Part shown: positions 43,151 through 52,442 of the stretch, piece by piece
Layout: each line of letters begins with the position of its first letter
Numbering within the stretch: the stretch's first letter is position 1
DNA from: Calothrix sp. FI2-JRJ7
GTDB taxonomy: Bacteria > Cyanobacteriota > Cyanobacteriia > Cyanobacteriales > Nostocaceae
NCBI GenBank assembly: GCA_019359675.1
Contig: JAHHGX010000067.1
Span: forward strand, 1 to 64,000
Direction of reading: 5' to 3'
Length of the DNA: 64,000 bases
Notes under the pieces: model-generated
What the model was told of the DNA's origin: nothing
Database searches by the model: none
Seen by the model: only the letters and a program-made list of their open reading frames with translations
Translations under genes and position numbers: made by a program

Positions 43151-44188
43151 ATGAGTCGCCGTCGTTCTATCCCTTGGATTCATCGCACTTCGCGCCTAAT
43201 TATTGCTGCGATAGCTGGACTTGGTGCTGTGAACACTGGCTATCTTAGCTACGTCAAGTTAAGCGGAGGCGCCGTTGCCTGCGTGAATAAAACTGTTGGT
43301 TGTGATAGTGTTCTCTCTAGCCCTTGGGCAACAATTTTTGGTGTCCCATTAGCTATATTTGGGTTTCTGGCTTATGCCAGCATGACTGGTTTTGCACTGG
43401 CGCCATTAGCTATTAAGCCAGAAACCAATAAAGAGCAACGCAAAAAATTAGAAAACATAACCTGGCTATTATTACTAGCTGGTAGCATAGCCATGACCGT
43501 GTTCAGCGGTTATTTAATGTACTTGCTCGCTTTCCAAATCAAAGCTGTTTGTTATTACTGTATTGCAAGTGCATTATTTTCACTTAGTATATTAGTATTA
43601 ACTATTATTGGTCGTTCGTGGGACGATATCGGTCAAATATTGTTTACAACAGTTATTGTCGGTATGGTAACGCTAATCGGTACTCTTGCTGCTTACGCTC
43701 CCATTAATAACTTGGTTGCAAATGGAAATAATGCTGACCCAACTAACCCAAATCGTGCTGGTGTAACTGTCGTACAAACTGGGTCTGGGGGAGGACAAAT
43801 TTTCTTCGACCCACGCAAAACCACAAATCCTAACCCAGAATCAGGTTGGGAAATAACTACTACCAGTGGCGAAGCTGAAATTCAATTAGCAAACCACTTG
43901 GCTAAAGTTGGCGCCAAAGAATATGTTGCTTTCTGGTGCCCGCACTGTCACGAACAAAAGTTACTGTTTGGTAAAGAAGCTTACAAAGTAATTACTGATA
44001 ATAACGTTAAAACAGAATGCGCACCAGAAAGCCCAGTTGGTAAACCACAAGACTGTAAAGCTGCTGGTGTTCAAGGGTTTCCCACTTGGATTATTAATAA
44101 CAAATCTTACAGTGGAGTCCAGAACTTGAATGATTTAGCGAACACATCTGGTTACGCTGGTTCTCGTAATTTCAAATACTTTAGGTAA
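43151..44188 (+). CDS. VKOR-thioredoxin fusion, disulfide-forming membrane enzyme (LTO1-like)
   Basis: About 345 residues from MSRRRSIPWIHR. The N-terminal VKOR domain has four to five membrane helices with cysteines C44 and C51 (loop pair) and the active site C134-Y-Y-C137. The C-terminal thioredoxin-like domain has CPHC at 263-266. VKOR fusions catalyse disulfide formation in the thylakoid lumen or periplasm; in plants and cyanobacteria this helps assemble PSII. The frame from 43097 would begin inside a repeat, so ATG 43151 is chosen. Confidence 0.95.
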   Translation: MSRRRSIPWIHRTSRLIIAAIAGLGAVNTGYLSYVKLSGGAVACVNKTVGCDSVLSSPWATIFGVPLAIFGFLAYASMTGFALAPLAIKPETNKEQRKKLENITWLLLLAGSIAMTVFSGYLMYLLAFQIKAVCYYCIASALFSLSILVLTIIGRSWDDIGQILFTTVIVGMVTLIGTLAAYAPINNLVANGNNADPTNPNRAGVTVVQTGSGGGQIFFDPRKTTNPNPESGWEITTTSGEAEIQLANHLAKVGAKEYVAFWCPHCHEQKLLFGKEAYKVITDNNVKTECAPESPVGKPQDCKAAGVQGFPTWIINNKSYSGVQNLNDLANTSGYAGSRNFKYFR

Positions 44189-44221
44189 TCATCTTATTTA
44201 TAAGGTTTTGTAAAATTTACG

Positions 44222-44254
44222 CCTTCTCTAACGTTAGGGGAGGTATTTTTATTT
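44222..44254 (+). terminator. Intrinsic terminator after the VKOR gene
   Basis: The stem CCTTCTCTAAC/GTTAGGGGAGG (with G-U pairs) is followed by TATTTTTATTT. It lies 33 bases after the VKOR stop codon and fits a Rho-independent terminator. Confidence 0.6.
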
Positions 44255-44508
44255 ATAGGAAACTATATAGTTTTGTAACAAATTATGGATAATTGTTGCA
44301 AATTGTAATAAATTGTTATTTAGTTAATATTTTAATAGCTGCTAAATAGGCTACTCTCATGGTTGCGATTTAGTTTTATCGCAAATAATTACATTTACAG
44401 ATAATTAGACTTGACAAATGGTTATAAATGGAATAAGCCATAGTAATGGCTATAGCAGTAACTGTTCAAACAGCTTTTATGTTTAAAAACTCGACTCGGT
44501 AATTGGGA

Positions 44509-46704
44509 ATGAGTAAGCAGCGATATAAGTTTCTGCAAATGTTTCTGTTCAAGCAGAAACGACATCTTTTAAATCGAAGAGAGTTATTTGTTTCACTTGG
44601 AGTTGCAGGCTGCATTCTTGCTCTACGCGCACTGGGATTTTTTCAGCTTTTTGAATGGATTGCGTTAGATATATTTTTCCAGTTACGTCCATTGGAAACG
44701 TATCCTCAACCTATCACAATTATTGCTGTTGATGAGATATCATTGAGAACTATTGGTACATGGCCTATACCAGACCGTACAATTGCCGAGTTATTAACGA
44801 AATTAAATAAGTATCAACCACGCGCTATTGGCTTAGATATTTATCGAGATTTTAAAGTTTACCCTGGTCACGAAGAGCTACTAGCTGCTTATAAAGCTGC
44901 TCCCAACTTAGTTGGTATTGAGAAGTTATCGCAAAAGCAAGATAATTATGTTTTGCCACCAATTGGTTTAAATCCAAGCCAAGTAGGTTTTAATAATATA
45001 GTACTTGACAGTGATGCGAAAGTACGGCGAAGTTTACTATATTGGCACAGATACAGTGAAAAGCACGAAAGTTTTGCACTTAAAATCGCAAAGCTTTATT
45101 TACAATCAACTGGTATTATACCATTAGCAGCACAGAGTAATCCAGAGTATTTACAGTTGGGAAAAGCAGTTTTTCCTCGCTTTTTACCAAACGATGGTTC
45201 GTATATAGGAGCGGATAACAGAGGCTATCAAATTATATCTAATTTCCCTAAACCTAGCTGTGCAACTTGTTCTCCAGATAATTGGGGTTTTCGTAAAGTC
45301 CCATTACGCGAAGTTCTCAACGATAAAGTTCCAGAAAACTGGATTAAAGACCGCATTGTCTTGATAGGTTCTACTGCACCTTCTCTACAAGATTATGTGC
45401 AAATACCATATTCTAGTCAGTTTGTTGGTCAAGCTAAAACAATAGCTGGAGTTGAACTGCAAGCTTATTTTATCAGCGAACTAATTTCCGGCGCCTTATA
45501 CTCAAGACCATTAATCAAAGTATGGTCAGATCCAATCGAATACTTATGGATTTGGGTATGTGGGTATTTGGGTGTAGTTACACGATACCAAATTAAGAAA
45601 ACTACCATAAGCTTTTTAATAATTATATTTTTTGGTTCTGTACTAGCTGGAAGCGCGTTTGTAATATTTTTTGATGGTTGGTGGATACCAATTATACCTG
45701 GATTAATTAGCTTATCTGCTTCAGCGTTTGTCGTTACTTGCCAAATTAATTACGTTCAAGAAGAGTTAAAACGCTCCAAAGAGTTTTTAGACCAAATTAT
45801 CAACACAATCCCTGACCCCGTTTTTGTTAAAAATAAAAAGTATCAGTGGATTGTTCTAAACGAAGCTTACTGCGAATTTTTAGGTTATCCGAAAGAAGTT
45901 TTGTTAGAAAAAAGTGACTACGAATACTTTTGTGAATCTCAAGCCAAAGCATTTCGGTCTCATGACGATTTAGTTTTTACAACTCAAGAACCATGTGAAA
46001 CCGAAGAACAATTTACTGACAAAAATGGTAATACTTATTCAATCGCCACAAAACGTTCGCTCCACAAAGATGCTGCTGGTAACTGCTACTTAGTAGGAGT
46101 CATTCGTGATATTACCAAACGAAAATTAATCGAAGAAGACCTCAAACGCGAAAAAGCAGAGTTATTTCGTTCCAATAAGGAGTCAAAAATCCGAGAAGAC
46201 CGCTTACGTTACTTAGCCTATCACGACCCCCTTACAGGTTTACCAAACCGCAAACTATTCGCCGAACAACTCGAAGAATCACTCTTATGGGCCCAAAGCA
46301 ATAGCCTTATGGTTGGACTATTGTTCATTGACCTAGATGGGTTCAAAAAAGTTAATGATACTTTAGGTCACGAGATGGGAGACCGATTATTAATTACTGT
46401 TGCTAGCAGACTCAACAACTGCCTGCGTGGAAGCGATACTGTCGCACGGCTTGGTGGTGACGAATTTACCGTCATACTACGTGCAATACCCAAAGAAGAA
46501 GTCGCCGCCAAAGTCGCTGAAAAAATACTACTAACAATCACAGAACCAATTCTCTTAGAAGGTAACGTTGCCAGAGTATCTGCAAGTATTGGTATTAGCA
46601 TATACCCTACAAATAGTCATGATACTGAAACCATAATCAAGCAAGCTGATGCTGCAATGTATCGTGCCAAACACATGGGTAAAAATCGTTATGAGTTTGC
46701 TTAA
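44509..46704 (+). CDS. CHASE2-PAS-GGDEF diguanylate cyclase
   Basis: About 731 residues from MSKQRYKFLQMF. Domains in order: N-terminal membrane helix (about 28-50), an extracytoplasmic CHASE2 sensor (about 50-345, containing ITIIAVDEISLRTIGTWPIPDRTIAELL), three membrane helices (about 345-415), a PAS domain (about 430-545, IINTIPDPVFVKNKK...GVIRDITKRK), and a GGDEF domain (about 565-731) with intact LGGDEFTVIL. It should make cyclic di-GMP in response to an external signal. No EAL domain is present. An in-frame TTG two codons earlier (44503) is an alternative start. A terminator and a 320-base promoter region lie upstream. Confidence 0.93.
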   Translation: MSKQRYKFLQMFLFKQKRHLLNRRELFVSLGVAGCILALRALGFFQLFEWIALDIFFQLRPLETYPQPITIIAVDEISLRTIGTWPIPDRTIAELLTKLNKYQPRAIGLDIYRDFKVYPGHEELLAAYKAAPNLVGIEKLSQKQDNYVLPPIGLNPSQVGFNNIVLDSDAKVRRSLLYWHRYSEKHESFALKIAKLYLQSTGIIPLAAQSNPEYLQLGKAVFPRFLPNDGSYIGADNRGYQIISNFPKPSCATCSPDNWGFRKVPLREVLNDKVPENWIKDRIVLIGSTAPSLQDYVQIPYSSQFVGQAKTIAGVELQAYFISELISGALYSRPLIKVWSDPIEYLWIWVCGYLGVVTRYQIKKTTISFLIIIFFGSVLAGSAFVIFFDGWWIPIIPGLISLSASAFVVTCQINYVQEELKRSKEFLDQIINTIPDPVFVKNKKYQWIVLNEAYCEFLGYPKEVLLEKSDYEYFCESQAKAFRSHDDLVFTTQEPCETEEQFTDKNGNTYSIATKRSLHKDAAGNCYLVGVIRDITKRKLIEEDLKREKAELFRSNKESKIREDRLRYLAYHDPLTGLPNRKLFAEQLEESLLWAQSNSLMVGLLFIDLDGFKKVNDTLGHEMGDRLLITVASRLNNCLRGSDTVARLGGDEFTVILRAIPKEEVAAKVAEKILLTITEPILLEGNVARVSASIGISIYPTNSHDTETIIKQADAAMYRAKHMGKNRYEFA

Positions 46705-46735
46705 AAACTCCCAATAAAAAATATTCAAAACCCTC

Positions 46736-46792
46736 TTGTGGAATGGGCACTTGTAGAATAGGCCCTTGTGGAATGGGTATCCTTGCCTGTTA
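46736..46792. repeat. Degenerate TTGTGGAATGGGCATCC repeat cluster
   Basis: Three partial direct copies of TTGTGGAATGGGC occur in succession (CTTGTGGAATGGGCAC, CTTGTAGAATAGGCCC and CTTGTGGAATGGGTATCC), ending in a right arm CTTGCCTGTTAC. It looks like a tandemly expanded member of the GGGCAAGGATGCCC family. Confidence 0.7.
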
Positions 46793-46915
46793 CAAAAATA
46801 GAGCAGCCAAAATGGCGCCCCACATTGCAGAACTAAATTTTTATAACCTTTATAACCTGAGTATTAATTACAAGGTAGTAAATATTATAAGTAATAACAC
46901 TGAAATAAATTATTT

Positions 46916-47056
46916 TACAGCAGATTGCAGGTTGGTGAGGTACAGTAATTGAAAAATGTCTAAAATGTTAGTAATTAATCAAATTAGGTAGAGTTTCTAT
47001 TTTACCTATTTATACGACAAATATTGGTGTACCTCATTTACTCGCAATCTGCTGTA
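46916..47056. mobile_element. MITE-like element with TACAGCAGATTGC terminal inverted repeats
   Basis: A 141-base segment is bounded by TACAGCAGATTGCAGG at the left and CTCGCAATCTGCTGTA at the right. Inside the ends, GAGGTAC and GTACCTC extend the complementarity to about 30 bases with mismatches. No open reading frame is present. This is the structure of a miniature inverted-repeat element moved by a transposase encoded elsewhere. Confidence 0.65.
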
Positions 47057-47263
47057 TATTTAATATCAGTAAAAACTATAATTCGTGTTTTACGACTATT
47101 TAAGCCAAAAATATAGTCATTTTTAGCATTGTTATAGCTTTTATTCTACTCATTGCTGCTTGAGTATTAGTATTTTTTAATGAGTATTTTTTTGTTTTAT
47201 TACGTATTCATACGTAAGTAGTATTAAAATATTGTGAAAGAAAGACAGGTTTGTAACCATTAA

Positions 47264-47425
47264 CGTGTTACTTCTTAAATAAATATATCTCTCTGTTGGA
47301 TATATCTCTCTTTTGGGTGATGCGAGGGAAGATACAGCAGCAGTATTACTTTGGCGTGTTATTTATGAAATAAATATATCGCTCTTTTGGGTGATGCAAG
47401 GGAAGATACAGCAGCAGTATTACTT
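47264..47425. repeat. Diverged tandem duplication upstream of a small exported protein
   Basis: Two units read CGTGTTAYTT...AAATAAATATATC, then CTCTTTTGGGTGATGC, then AGGGAAGATACAGCAGCAGT. Unit 1 (47264-47351) has an extra internal copy of about 17 bases around ATATATCTCTC compared with unit 2 (about 47356-47425). The duplication is local and does not match the other repeat families here. Confidence 0.8.
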
Positions 47426-47612
47426 AAGTATTGGTTTAGTTTTTTATTCAGTTGGTTATGCCTAATTAGCAACTCGTAATTAATTTAAAATTTACTTTGT
47501 AACAACAAAGACTCGAATTTTTGCTAAATGTTTGTTAAAAGTTTATAGGCTTTTCACTTTTCAGAAAAATTTTCAGTGAAAAGAGTTGCGTATTTATACT
47601 TTAGCTATACAA

Positions 47613-47876
47613 ATGAGTAATACTAAGCTTATGGTAACTAGTTTAAAATTAGCAAGCGCGCTATTGTTCTTTGTCGGTGCCCATGTATTAGTTCCAAGAA
47701 TAGGTGATGCCGCAGGAATGTTGAATCAACCTGTTGCCGCAGCAAATAGTCTAACTAATATTGAACTTAGTAACCGAAACTCAAATCAAGTACAGGTGCT
47801 TCAAAATTCCTATAGCGAATACGAACCACCTAATTACGGTGGACCAGACAGCGAACACGCCAGTGGAACAAGATAA
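47613..47876 (+). CDS. Small exported protein with a conserved Gly-Pro-rich C-terminus
   Basis: An 87-residue protein from MSNTKLMVTSLKL with a signal sequence (helix about 7-25, cleavage probably before GDAAG or later). The C-terminus YEPPNYGGPDSEHASGTR resembles a family of small cyanobacterial exported proteins ending YxPPxxGGPxxxxGSGTR. The mature part is short and probably disordered. Function is unknown. A TTG start at 47586 in the same frame is less likely. Confidence 0.65.
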   Translation: MSNTKLMVTSLKLASALLFFVGAHVLVPRIGDAAGMLNQPVAAANSLTNIELSNRNSNQVQVLQNSYSEYEPPNYGGPDSEHASGTR

Positions 47877-47940
47877 ATGTTAGTTAGGAGTTAAGAGTTA
47901 AAACTTAGAAGTTAAAAATTCAAATCATAACTCATAACTT

Positions 47941-49590
47941 TTATGACTTATACCAAAGTTGATTTTGCACAAGCGTATGTAATTCCCAGTCAGTACTAGG
48001 TGATGCAAAGTCCGTGCGGTAATGTCCACCCCTGCTTTCAGTTCTAAAAGCTGCACTCTTAAGAATTAAGTAAGCAACATCAAGCAAATTGCGGGTTTCT
48101 GCCCACAGTCGTAACAGCTTTTCCACCCTAGATATATCAAATACGCATTCAGTAGGACGCAGAGCAACTAAAAACCTACTAAGCGGTAAACTATTAAAAT
48201 CACGCTGCCAAATTTCAACAGTTGTAATAGCGCTTTCTAAAAGATTTTGTTCACGACATATCCCAGCACTTTGCCACATCAAACGCGGAATATTTTCGCG
48301 CAAGTCATTAAGATAAACTTGACAAGACTCAAGTTGCACTGCACTTAACGTAAAATCTACGCTATTTGTCTCTATTGTAGAAATTTTTAGCTGCTCTAAT
48401 TTAATATTCGCCATTTGGGCGCCAAACACAATGCATTCGAGCAGTGAATTGCTCGCTAAACGGTTTGCTCCATGAACTCCCGTACTAGCTGTTTCACCAA
48501 CAGCATATAAACCGTTTATATTAGTACTATTAGTTAAATCACTGACAATGCCACCCATCCAGTAATGTGCAGCAGGGGCAACAGGAATTGGAGTTGAGAA
48601 TACATCTACTCCCCAGAACTGACATATTTTAACAATGTTAGGAAAGCGATAGCGAATAGTTTCGTTGGGAATAGGGCGCATATCTAGCCATACATTTGCC
48701 GTTGATGGGTCAGAGGCATTTTTTTGTAGGTGGCTATAAATTGCTCGACTAACAATATCGCGTGGCGCCAGTTCGCCGGCTTCATGATAATCGAATGCAA
48801 AGCGCCGTCCAGTATCATCAATTAAATGGGCGCCTTCACCTCGAACAGCTTCGCTAATCAAAAAACGGTCTGCACCAGCTTTAGTCAAAGCAGTTGGATG
48901 AAACTGTACAAATTCTAAATCACGTAAAATGGCGCCAGCTCGCCAAGCAATAGCTACACCATCACCAGTACTTACCGCTGGGTTAGTTGTCTGTGCAAAT
49001 ACTTGACCTCCACCTCCTGTTGCCAACACAACAGCAGCAGCATGTACCCAAGTAATTTGATTATCGTGAAATAAACTAATACCGCAACAGCGCTGTGTTT
49101 CTGGTTCAAGCCATAAATCTAATGCTAGCGCTTGTTGAATAACATGAATATTAGGACGTTTAAGAACTTGATTTGCTAAAGTCGTCGTGACTTCGCGTCC
49201 TGTTGTATCAGCAGCATGAAGAACACGATGCCTAGAGTGAGCAGCTTCCAGAGTTAGCGCCAAATTATTACCGTGACGGTCGAAAGCGACACCTAAATCT
49301 ACAAGTGACTTAATACAAACTGAAGCATTCCGAGCCAGAAACTCAACTGCCGCCACATCACATAACCCGGCACCGGCTTTTAAAGTATCTTCTATATGTA
49401 ACTGCGGAGAATCTTCGCGTGAAACAGCTGCCGCTATACCACCCTGTGCCCAATCACTAGCAGATAATGAAATAGTTTCTTTAGTAATTAAGCCAACTCG
49501 CAAGCCTTCAGGTAAACACAGTGCAGTATAGAGTCCAGCCGCACCGGCGCCTACTACTAAAACATCAAATTCATTCTTAACAGCGTTCAA
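47941..49590 (-). CDS. nadB: L-aspartate oxidase
   Basis: A 549-residue FAD enzyme that oxidises aspartate to iminoaspartate in de novo NAD synthesis. The FAD motif is VLVVGAGAAGLYTAL (about 10-24). Other signatures are SASDWAQGGIAAAV, RHRVLHAADTTGREV, VVLATGGGGQVF, FVQFHPTAL, and PAAHYWMGGIVSD followed by GLYAVGETASTGVHGANRLASNSLLE. The length fits the family. It is transcribed toward the small exported protein gene (convergent), and a GGTGCGTGAC element lies upstream of it, before psbU. Confidence 0.97.
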   Translation of the reverse strand: MNAVKNEFDVLVVGAGAAGLYTALCLPEGLRVGLITKETISLSASDWAQGGIAAAVSREDSPQLHIEDTLKAGAGLCDVAAVEFLARNASVCIKSLVDLGVAFDRHGNNLALTLEAAHSRHRVLHAADTTGREVTTTLANQVLKRPNIHVIQQALALDLWLEPETQRCCGISLFHDNQITWVHAAAVVLATGGGGQVFAQTTNPAVSTGDGVAIAWRAGAILRDLEFVQFHPTALTKAGADRFLISEAVRGEGAHLIDDTGRRFAFDYHEAGELAPRDIVSRAIYSHLQKNASDPSTANVWLDMRPIPNETIRYRFPNIVKICQFWGVDVFSTPIPVAPAAHYWMGGIVSDLTNSTNINGLYAVGETASTGVHGANRLASNSLLECIVFGAQMANIKLEQLKISTIETNSVDFTLSAVQLESCQVYLNDLRENIPRLMWQSAGICREQNLLESAITTVEIWQRDFNSLPLSRFLVALRPTECVFDISRVEKLLRLWAETRNLLDVAYLILKSAAFRTESRGGHYRTDFASPSTDWELHTLVQNQLWYKS

Positions 49591-49618
49591 TTGACAAAAA
49601 AATAATTAGGATTTAGGA

Positions 49619-49684
49619 GTAGGGTGCGTGACGCTACAAAAACCTTACAGCGAAGCATAAGATTTAATAGCGTCACGCACCTTA
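49619..49684. repeat. GTAGGGTGCGTGACGCTA element
   Basis: Arms GTAGGGTGCGTGACGCTA and TAGCGTCACGCACCTTAC flank about 30 bases in the gap between psbU and nadB, both on the minus strand. Best-preserved copy of this family in the window. Confidence 0.85.
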
Positions 49685-49691
49685 CTAATTT

Positions 49692-50144
49692 TTATCTATA
49701 AATACCGTTATTGTAACGGTCGTCACCTTCGGTAAAAACAGACTCAACTTCATTAACAACGAAGTTGTCGAGATTAGCTTCCAGAATTTGCTTTTGGCGT
49801 TCGCTAAGTCCTTTCAATTCCAAAACGTCCTGAACATCTTTGTATGGAGCATTTTGAACGATTTTACTTGCAAGCGTTGGGTAAAGTCCTGGGAAACGCT
49901 GGAAAGAAGCAATATTGGTATTATTTAAATCTATTTTTTTACCATAAACTTCTGCCAGTCTGTCATCTGCACGGTTACGATACGTTTCGCTAGTTTCTGC
50001 CGCGAATACAGGAACCGACCGAAAAGCAAAGCTATTCAATGTACTAGCTTGAACAGGTTGAGAAGTGCCCAACCATCCTAAACAAGCTACTAGCAAGCTA
50101 AATACTGATAATATACGCGCGAATCGTTTCACGATACTTTCCAC
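49692..50144 (-). CDS. psbU: Photosystem II 12 kDa extrinsic protein
   Basis: A 150-residue precursor. The signal peptide covers about residues 1-33 ([18 protein letters not shown]...ASTL). The mature part begins in the [10 protein letters not shown] region and contains the PsbU core [43 protein letters not shown] and [17 protein letters not shown], a helix-hairpin-helix-like fold. PsbU binds the lumenal side of PSII and stabilises the oxygen-evolving complex. It has its own upstream region of about 250 bases. Confidence 0.97.
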   Translation of the reverse strand: MESIVKRFARILSVFSLLVACLGWLGTSQPVQASTLNSFAFRSVPVFAAETSETYRNRADDRLAEVYGKKIDLNNTNIASFQRFPGLYPTLASKIVQNAPYKDVQDVLELKGLSERQKQILEANLDNFVVNEVESVFTEGDDRYNNGIYR

Positions 50145-50391
50145 CTTTCATCATCGAACAAATATCACTTTTTAAGAAGTCAATAGTCAATAGTTAAACT
50201 TTGACAACCGACAACTTATAAACCAACACAGCAGTTATCAGAAACTAATATACAGCGTATTTAACACTCAAAACTCTGATGCCTTATGGGTTTGGTAAAA
50301 TTTTTGCTAAAAACTAACGAAAATGGTTAATTTACCGTGAATTTTTTCATGAAGGAACGATACAAATCTACACAATGCCCTTAAGCAAAGT

Positions 50392-51213
50392 TTAAGCGAA
50401 CATGGCAGCAGCCAAAAATAACATATCAACCAAAATAGTACTTAACACGGCGCCACTAAAGGCAAACCAATGATTTCGGTGTCTTGCCAGTGGTAAAATT
50501 CCCACTGTTAACAATACAGCTCCAAGAATTACTCCCCATAACTGACCCATTGGTGTTTCCACCTGAACCAAAGCTGTCTGTAAAATCCCAGGTACTGCTT
50601 CTGGCTCCACATTCATAATTTGGCGCCAATAAGGTATTAAGTTTGTTAAATAAAAATAAATATCTGTCACAACAGTGCCAAAAAGCGAACCCAAGTAAAA
50701 CCAGTTGCCAACTTTACCCCAATTGCGCTGCAAGCACCATATCGCAAAAGGTAAACCAATAGCTTCCACAGGTAAATGCCATAGCGGTTCCCATCGTAAC
50801 CAACCCCAATAAATCGAGCCAGCTAACCAACTCCAGCTAAAACCATAGAGTAAATCACCCCATATATAAGTTTTGTGATGCGACATTAGGCTGAAACTTA
50901 GCCACATCCAAAACCCAGTTAGTCCTAAGCTTAAAGCTGGTAAAGCTCTAACTAAAGGCGCCTCAATAAATACTGGCACCGACACTAGAAATACTGCCGC
51001 ACCAAAAATGAGAAGCGTAACAGGAGGTACTAACGATACAGGCGTCGTAGATGTATAAAGCCTGAAATCACTTGTTAAATCATTCTTTAAATCTAGAAGT
51101 TCGGTTTGAGTAGCAACGGTGCTGGATTCCTCTTGCGTATCTAGTGTTTTTAATGATTGGGTAGAAGCTGCGCGTGCAGGCAAAACTGTGTTAACCAAGG
51201 TTGTATTAACCAA
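50392..51213 (-). CDS. DUF3120 membrane protein
   Basis: A 273-residue protein with a polar N-terminus (about 1-60) and about six membrane helices. The DUF3120 block reads APLVRALPALSLGLTGFW, YGFSWSWLAGSIYWGWLRWEP and LTNLIPYWRQIMNVEP. The family occurs in cyanobacteria and plastid-bearing eukaryotes; its function is unknown. Neither neighbour suggests a specific role. The start ATG 51213 gives an N-terminal extension that could be shorter in reality. Confidence 0.9.
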   Translation of the reverse strand: MVNTTLVNTVLPARAASTQSLKTLDTQEESSTVATQTELLDLKNDLTSDFRLYTSTTPVSLVPPVTLLIFGAAVFLVSVPVFIEAPLVRALPALSLGLTGFWMWLSFSLMSHHKTYIWGDLLYGFSWSWLAGSIYWGWLRWEPLWHLPVEAIGLPFAIWCLQRNWGKVGNWFYLGSLFGTVVTDIYFYLTNLIPYWRQIMNVEPEAVPGILQTALVQVETPMGQLWGVILGAVLLTVGILPLARHRNHWFAFSGAVLSTILVDMLFLAAAMFA

Positions 51214-51314
51214 AATTTGAATTTTAATATTTGTTACTTAACTTTATCTTACTTAAAGTAACATAACAATAAATCCCCCCCTAGGGCATTTAAATAACAT
51301 TATACCCCTAACAG

Positions 51315-51379
51315 AGTTAGGAGTTATAAGTTATGAGTTATAAGTTATGAATTTAACTCCTAACTTCTAACTCCTAACT
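51315..51379. repeat. GTTAGGAGTT inverted repeat
   Basis: Arms AGTTAGGAGTTATAAGTTAT and AACTTCTAACTCCTAACT flank short TATAAGTTATGAGT repeats. A related, more degenerate arm pair lies at about 47880-47940. Such TTAGGAGTT repeats are frequent between cyanobacterial genes. Confidence 0.65.
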
Positions 51380-51464
51380 GAAATAAATGTCACCCGGAAC
51401 CGCTGACGCTGATAACGTAAAGTTGGATAATTCATAAAACGCGGCAACTTCGGGAGTCTGGTTA

Positions 51465-52373
51465 ATGGCAACAATGTTTATAGCAGGTGTAGATTATTTG
51501 CCTGCATTCACGTACTTGATGCAGTCCGGTAGTACCACTGCGGGTGAGTCAAACTTAATTTGGCAGGTTATACAAGGTATTGTTTTAGGCATAGTGCAGG
51601 GCATTACAGAGTTTTTGCCCATCAGTAGCACAGCGCACCTAATTATCTTTCGGGATGTTTTGGGATGGAAAGCGACATGGAGTAAAGCCGCAATCGATGG
51701 AATTCAACTAGGCAGCGTTTTTGCAGTTGGCTGGTATTTCCGTAAAGATATTTTTAGTATTTTAGAAGGCGCCTGGGCTGCGTTTCAGCGTAAAGACTGG
51801 GAGCGTGAGGAGTGGAAGATATTTGTTGGAATTATAATTGGTACGGTGCCAGCGCTTTTGGGTGGGCTAGTGTTAAAAATATTAAAAGTCGAATTAGAAA
51901 GCCCGCTAATGATTGCTTGCATGTCGATAATAATGGCAACACTACTGGGGTTAGCAGAGAAAATAGGTTCACGCAAGCGCGGGTTTGAAGAGTTAGAAAT
52001 TAAAGATGGAATTCTCGTTGGTTTAGGGCAGATGATAGCCTTATTGCCAGGTGCTTCGCGTTCTGGGTCAACGCTGACAACTGCCCTATTTTTAGGATTG
52101 GAACGTCAAACTGCGGCTAGATTCTCGTTCTTGCTGGGATTTCCGACTCTTGCTATTGCCACATTAGTTCAGACCAAAGACGTTCTCACCGTATCAAATA
52201 TGTTTGTGCCAATGATTGTTGGCATTATTTCGACCTTTATATTCTCTTATTTATCCATCGCTTGGCTGCTCAAATTCCTACAGCGCAATAGCAACTGGGT
52301 GTTCGTCTGGTATCGTCTCGCTTTTGGTGCAGCTATTTTAGGCGCCATTGCTACAGGAGTAAAAGGCTTGTAA
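51465..52373 (+). CDS. uppP: Undecaprenyl-diphosphatase
   Basis: A 302-residue integral membrane protein of the BacA/UppP family, which recycles undecaprenyl pyrophosphate for cell-wall and polysaccharide synthesis. The two family motifs are present: GIVQGITEFLPISSTAHLI and LLPGASRSGSTLTTALFLG. Eight membrane helices fit. The N-terminal 25 residues are an extension relative to the core. The recycled carrier would also serve the polysaccharide cluster at 27-38 kb. Confidence 0.96.
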   Translation: MATMFIAGVDYLPAFTYLMQSGSTTAGESNLIWQVIQGIVLGIVQGITEFLPISSTAHLIIFRDVLGWKATWSKAAIDGIQLGSVFAVGWYFRKDIFSILEGAWAAFQRKDWEREEWKIFVGIIIGTVPALLGGLVLKILKVELESPLMIACMSIIMATLLGLAEKIGSRKRGFEELEIKDGILVGLGQMIALLPGASRSGSTLTTALFLGLERQTAARFSFLLGFPTLAIATLVQTKDVLTVSNMFVPMIVGIISTFIFSYLSIAWLLKFLQRNSNWVFVWYRLAFGAAILGAIATGVKGL

Positions 52374-52436
52374 GGTGCGTGACGCTATTAGATGGCTTGC
52401 TTCGTTTTAAAATTGTAATAGCGTCACGCACCCTAC
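52374..52436. repeat. GGTGCGTGACGCTATTA element
   Basis: Arms GGTGCGTGACGCTATTA and TAATAGCGTCACGCACC begin directly after the uppP stop codon and end 6 bases before the radical SAM gene. The tight fit suggests insertion or retention in a minimal spacer, and possible function as a transcription end. Confidence 0.9.
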
Positions 52437-52442
52437 TCATTT

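Larger units (their letters stand above)
46705..47612. other. Repeat-rich 900-base intergenic region
   Basis: There is no gene in this gap. It contains a degenerate GGGCAAGGATGCCC-family cluster (46736-46792), an element with terminal inverted repeats (46916-47056) and a diverged tandem duplication (47264-47425). The remaining sequence is AT-rich with poor coding potential. The small exported protein gene begins at its right end. Confidence 0.7.
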
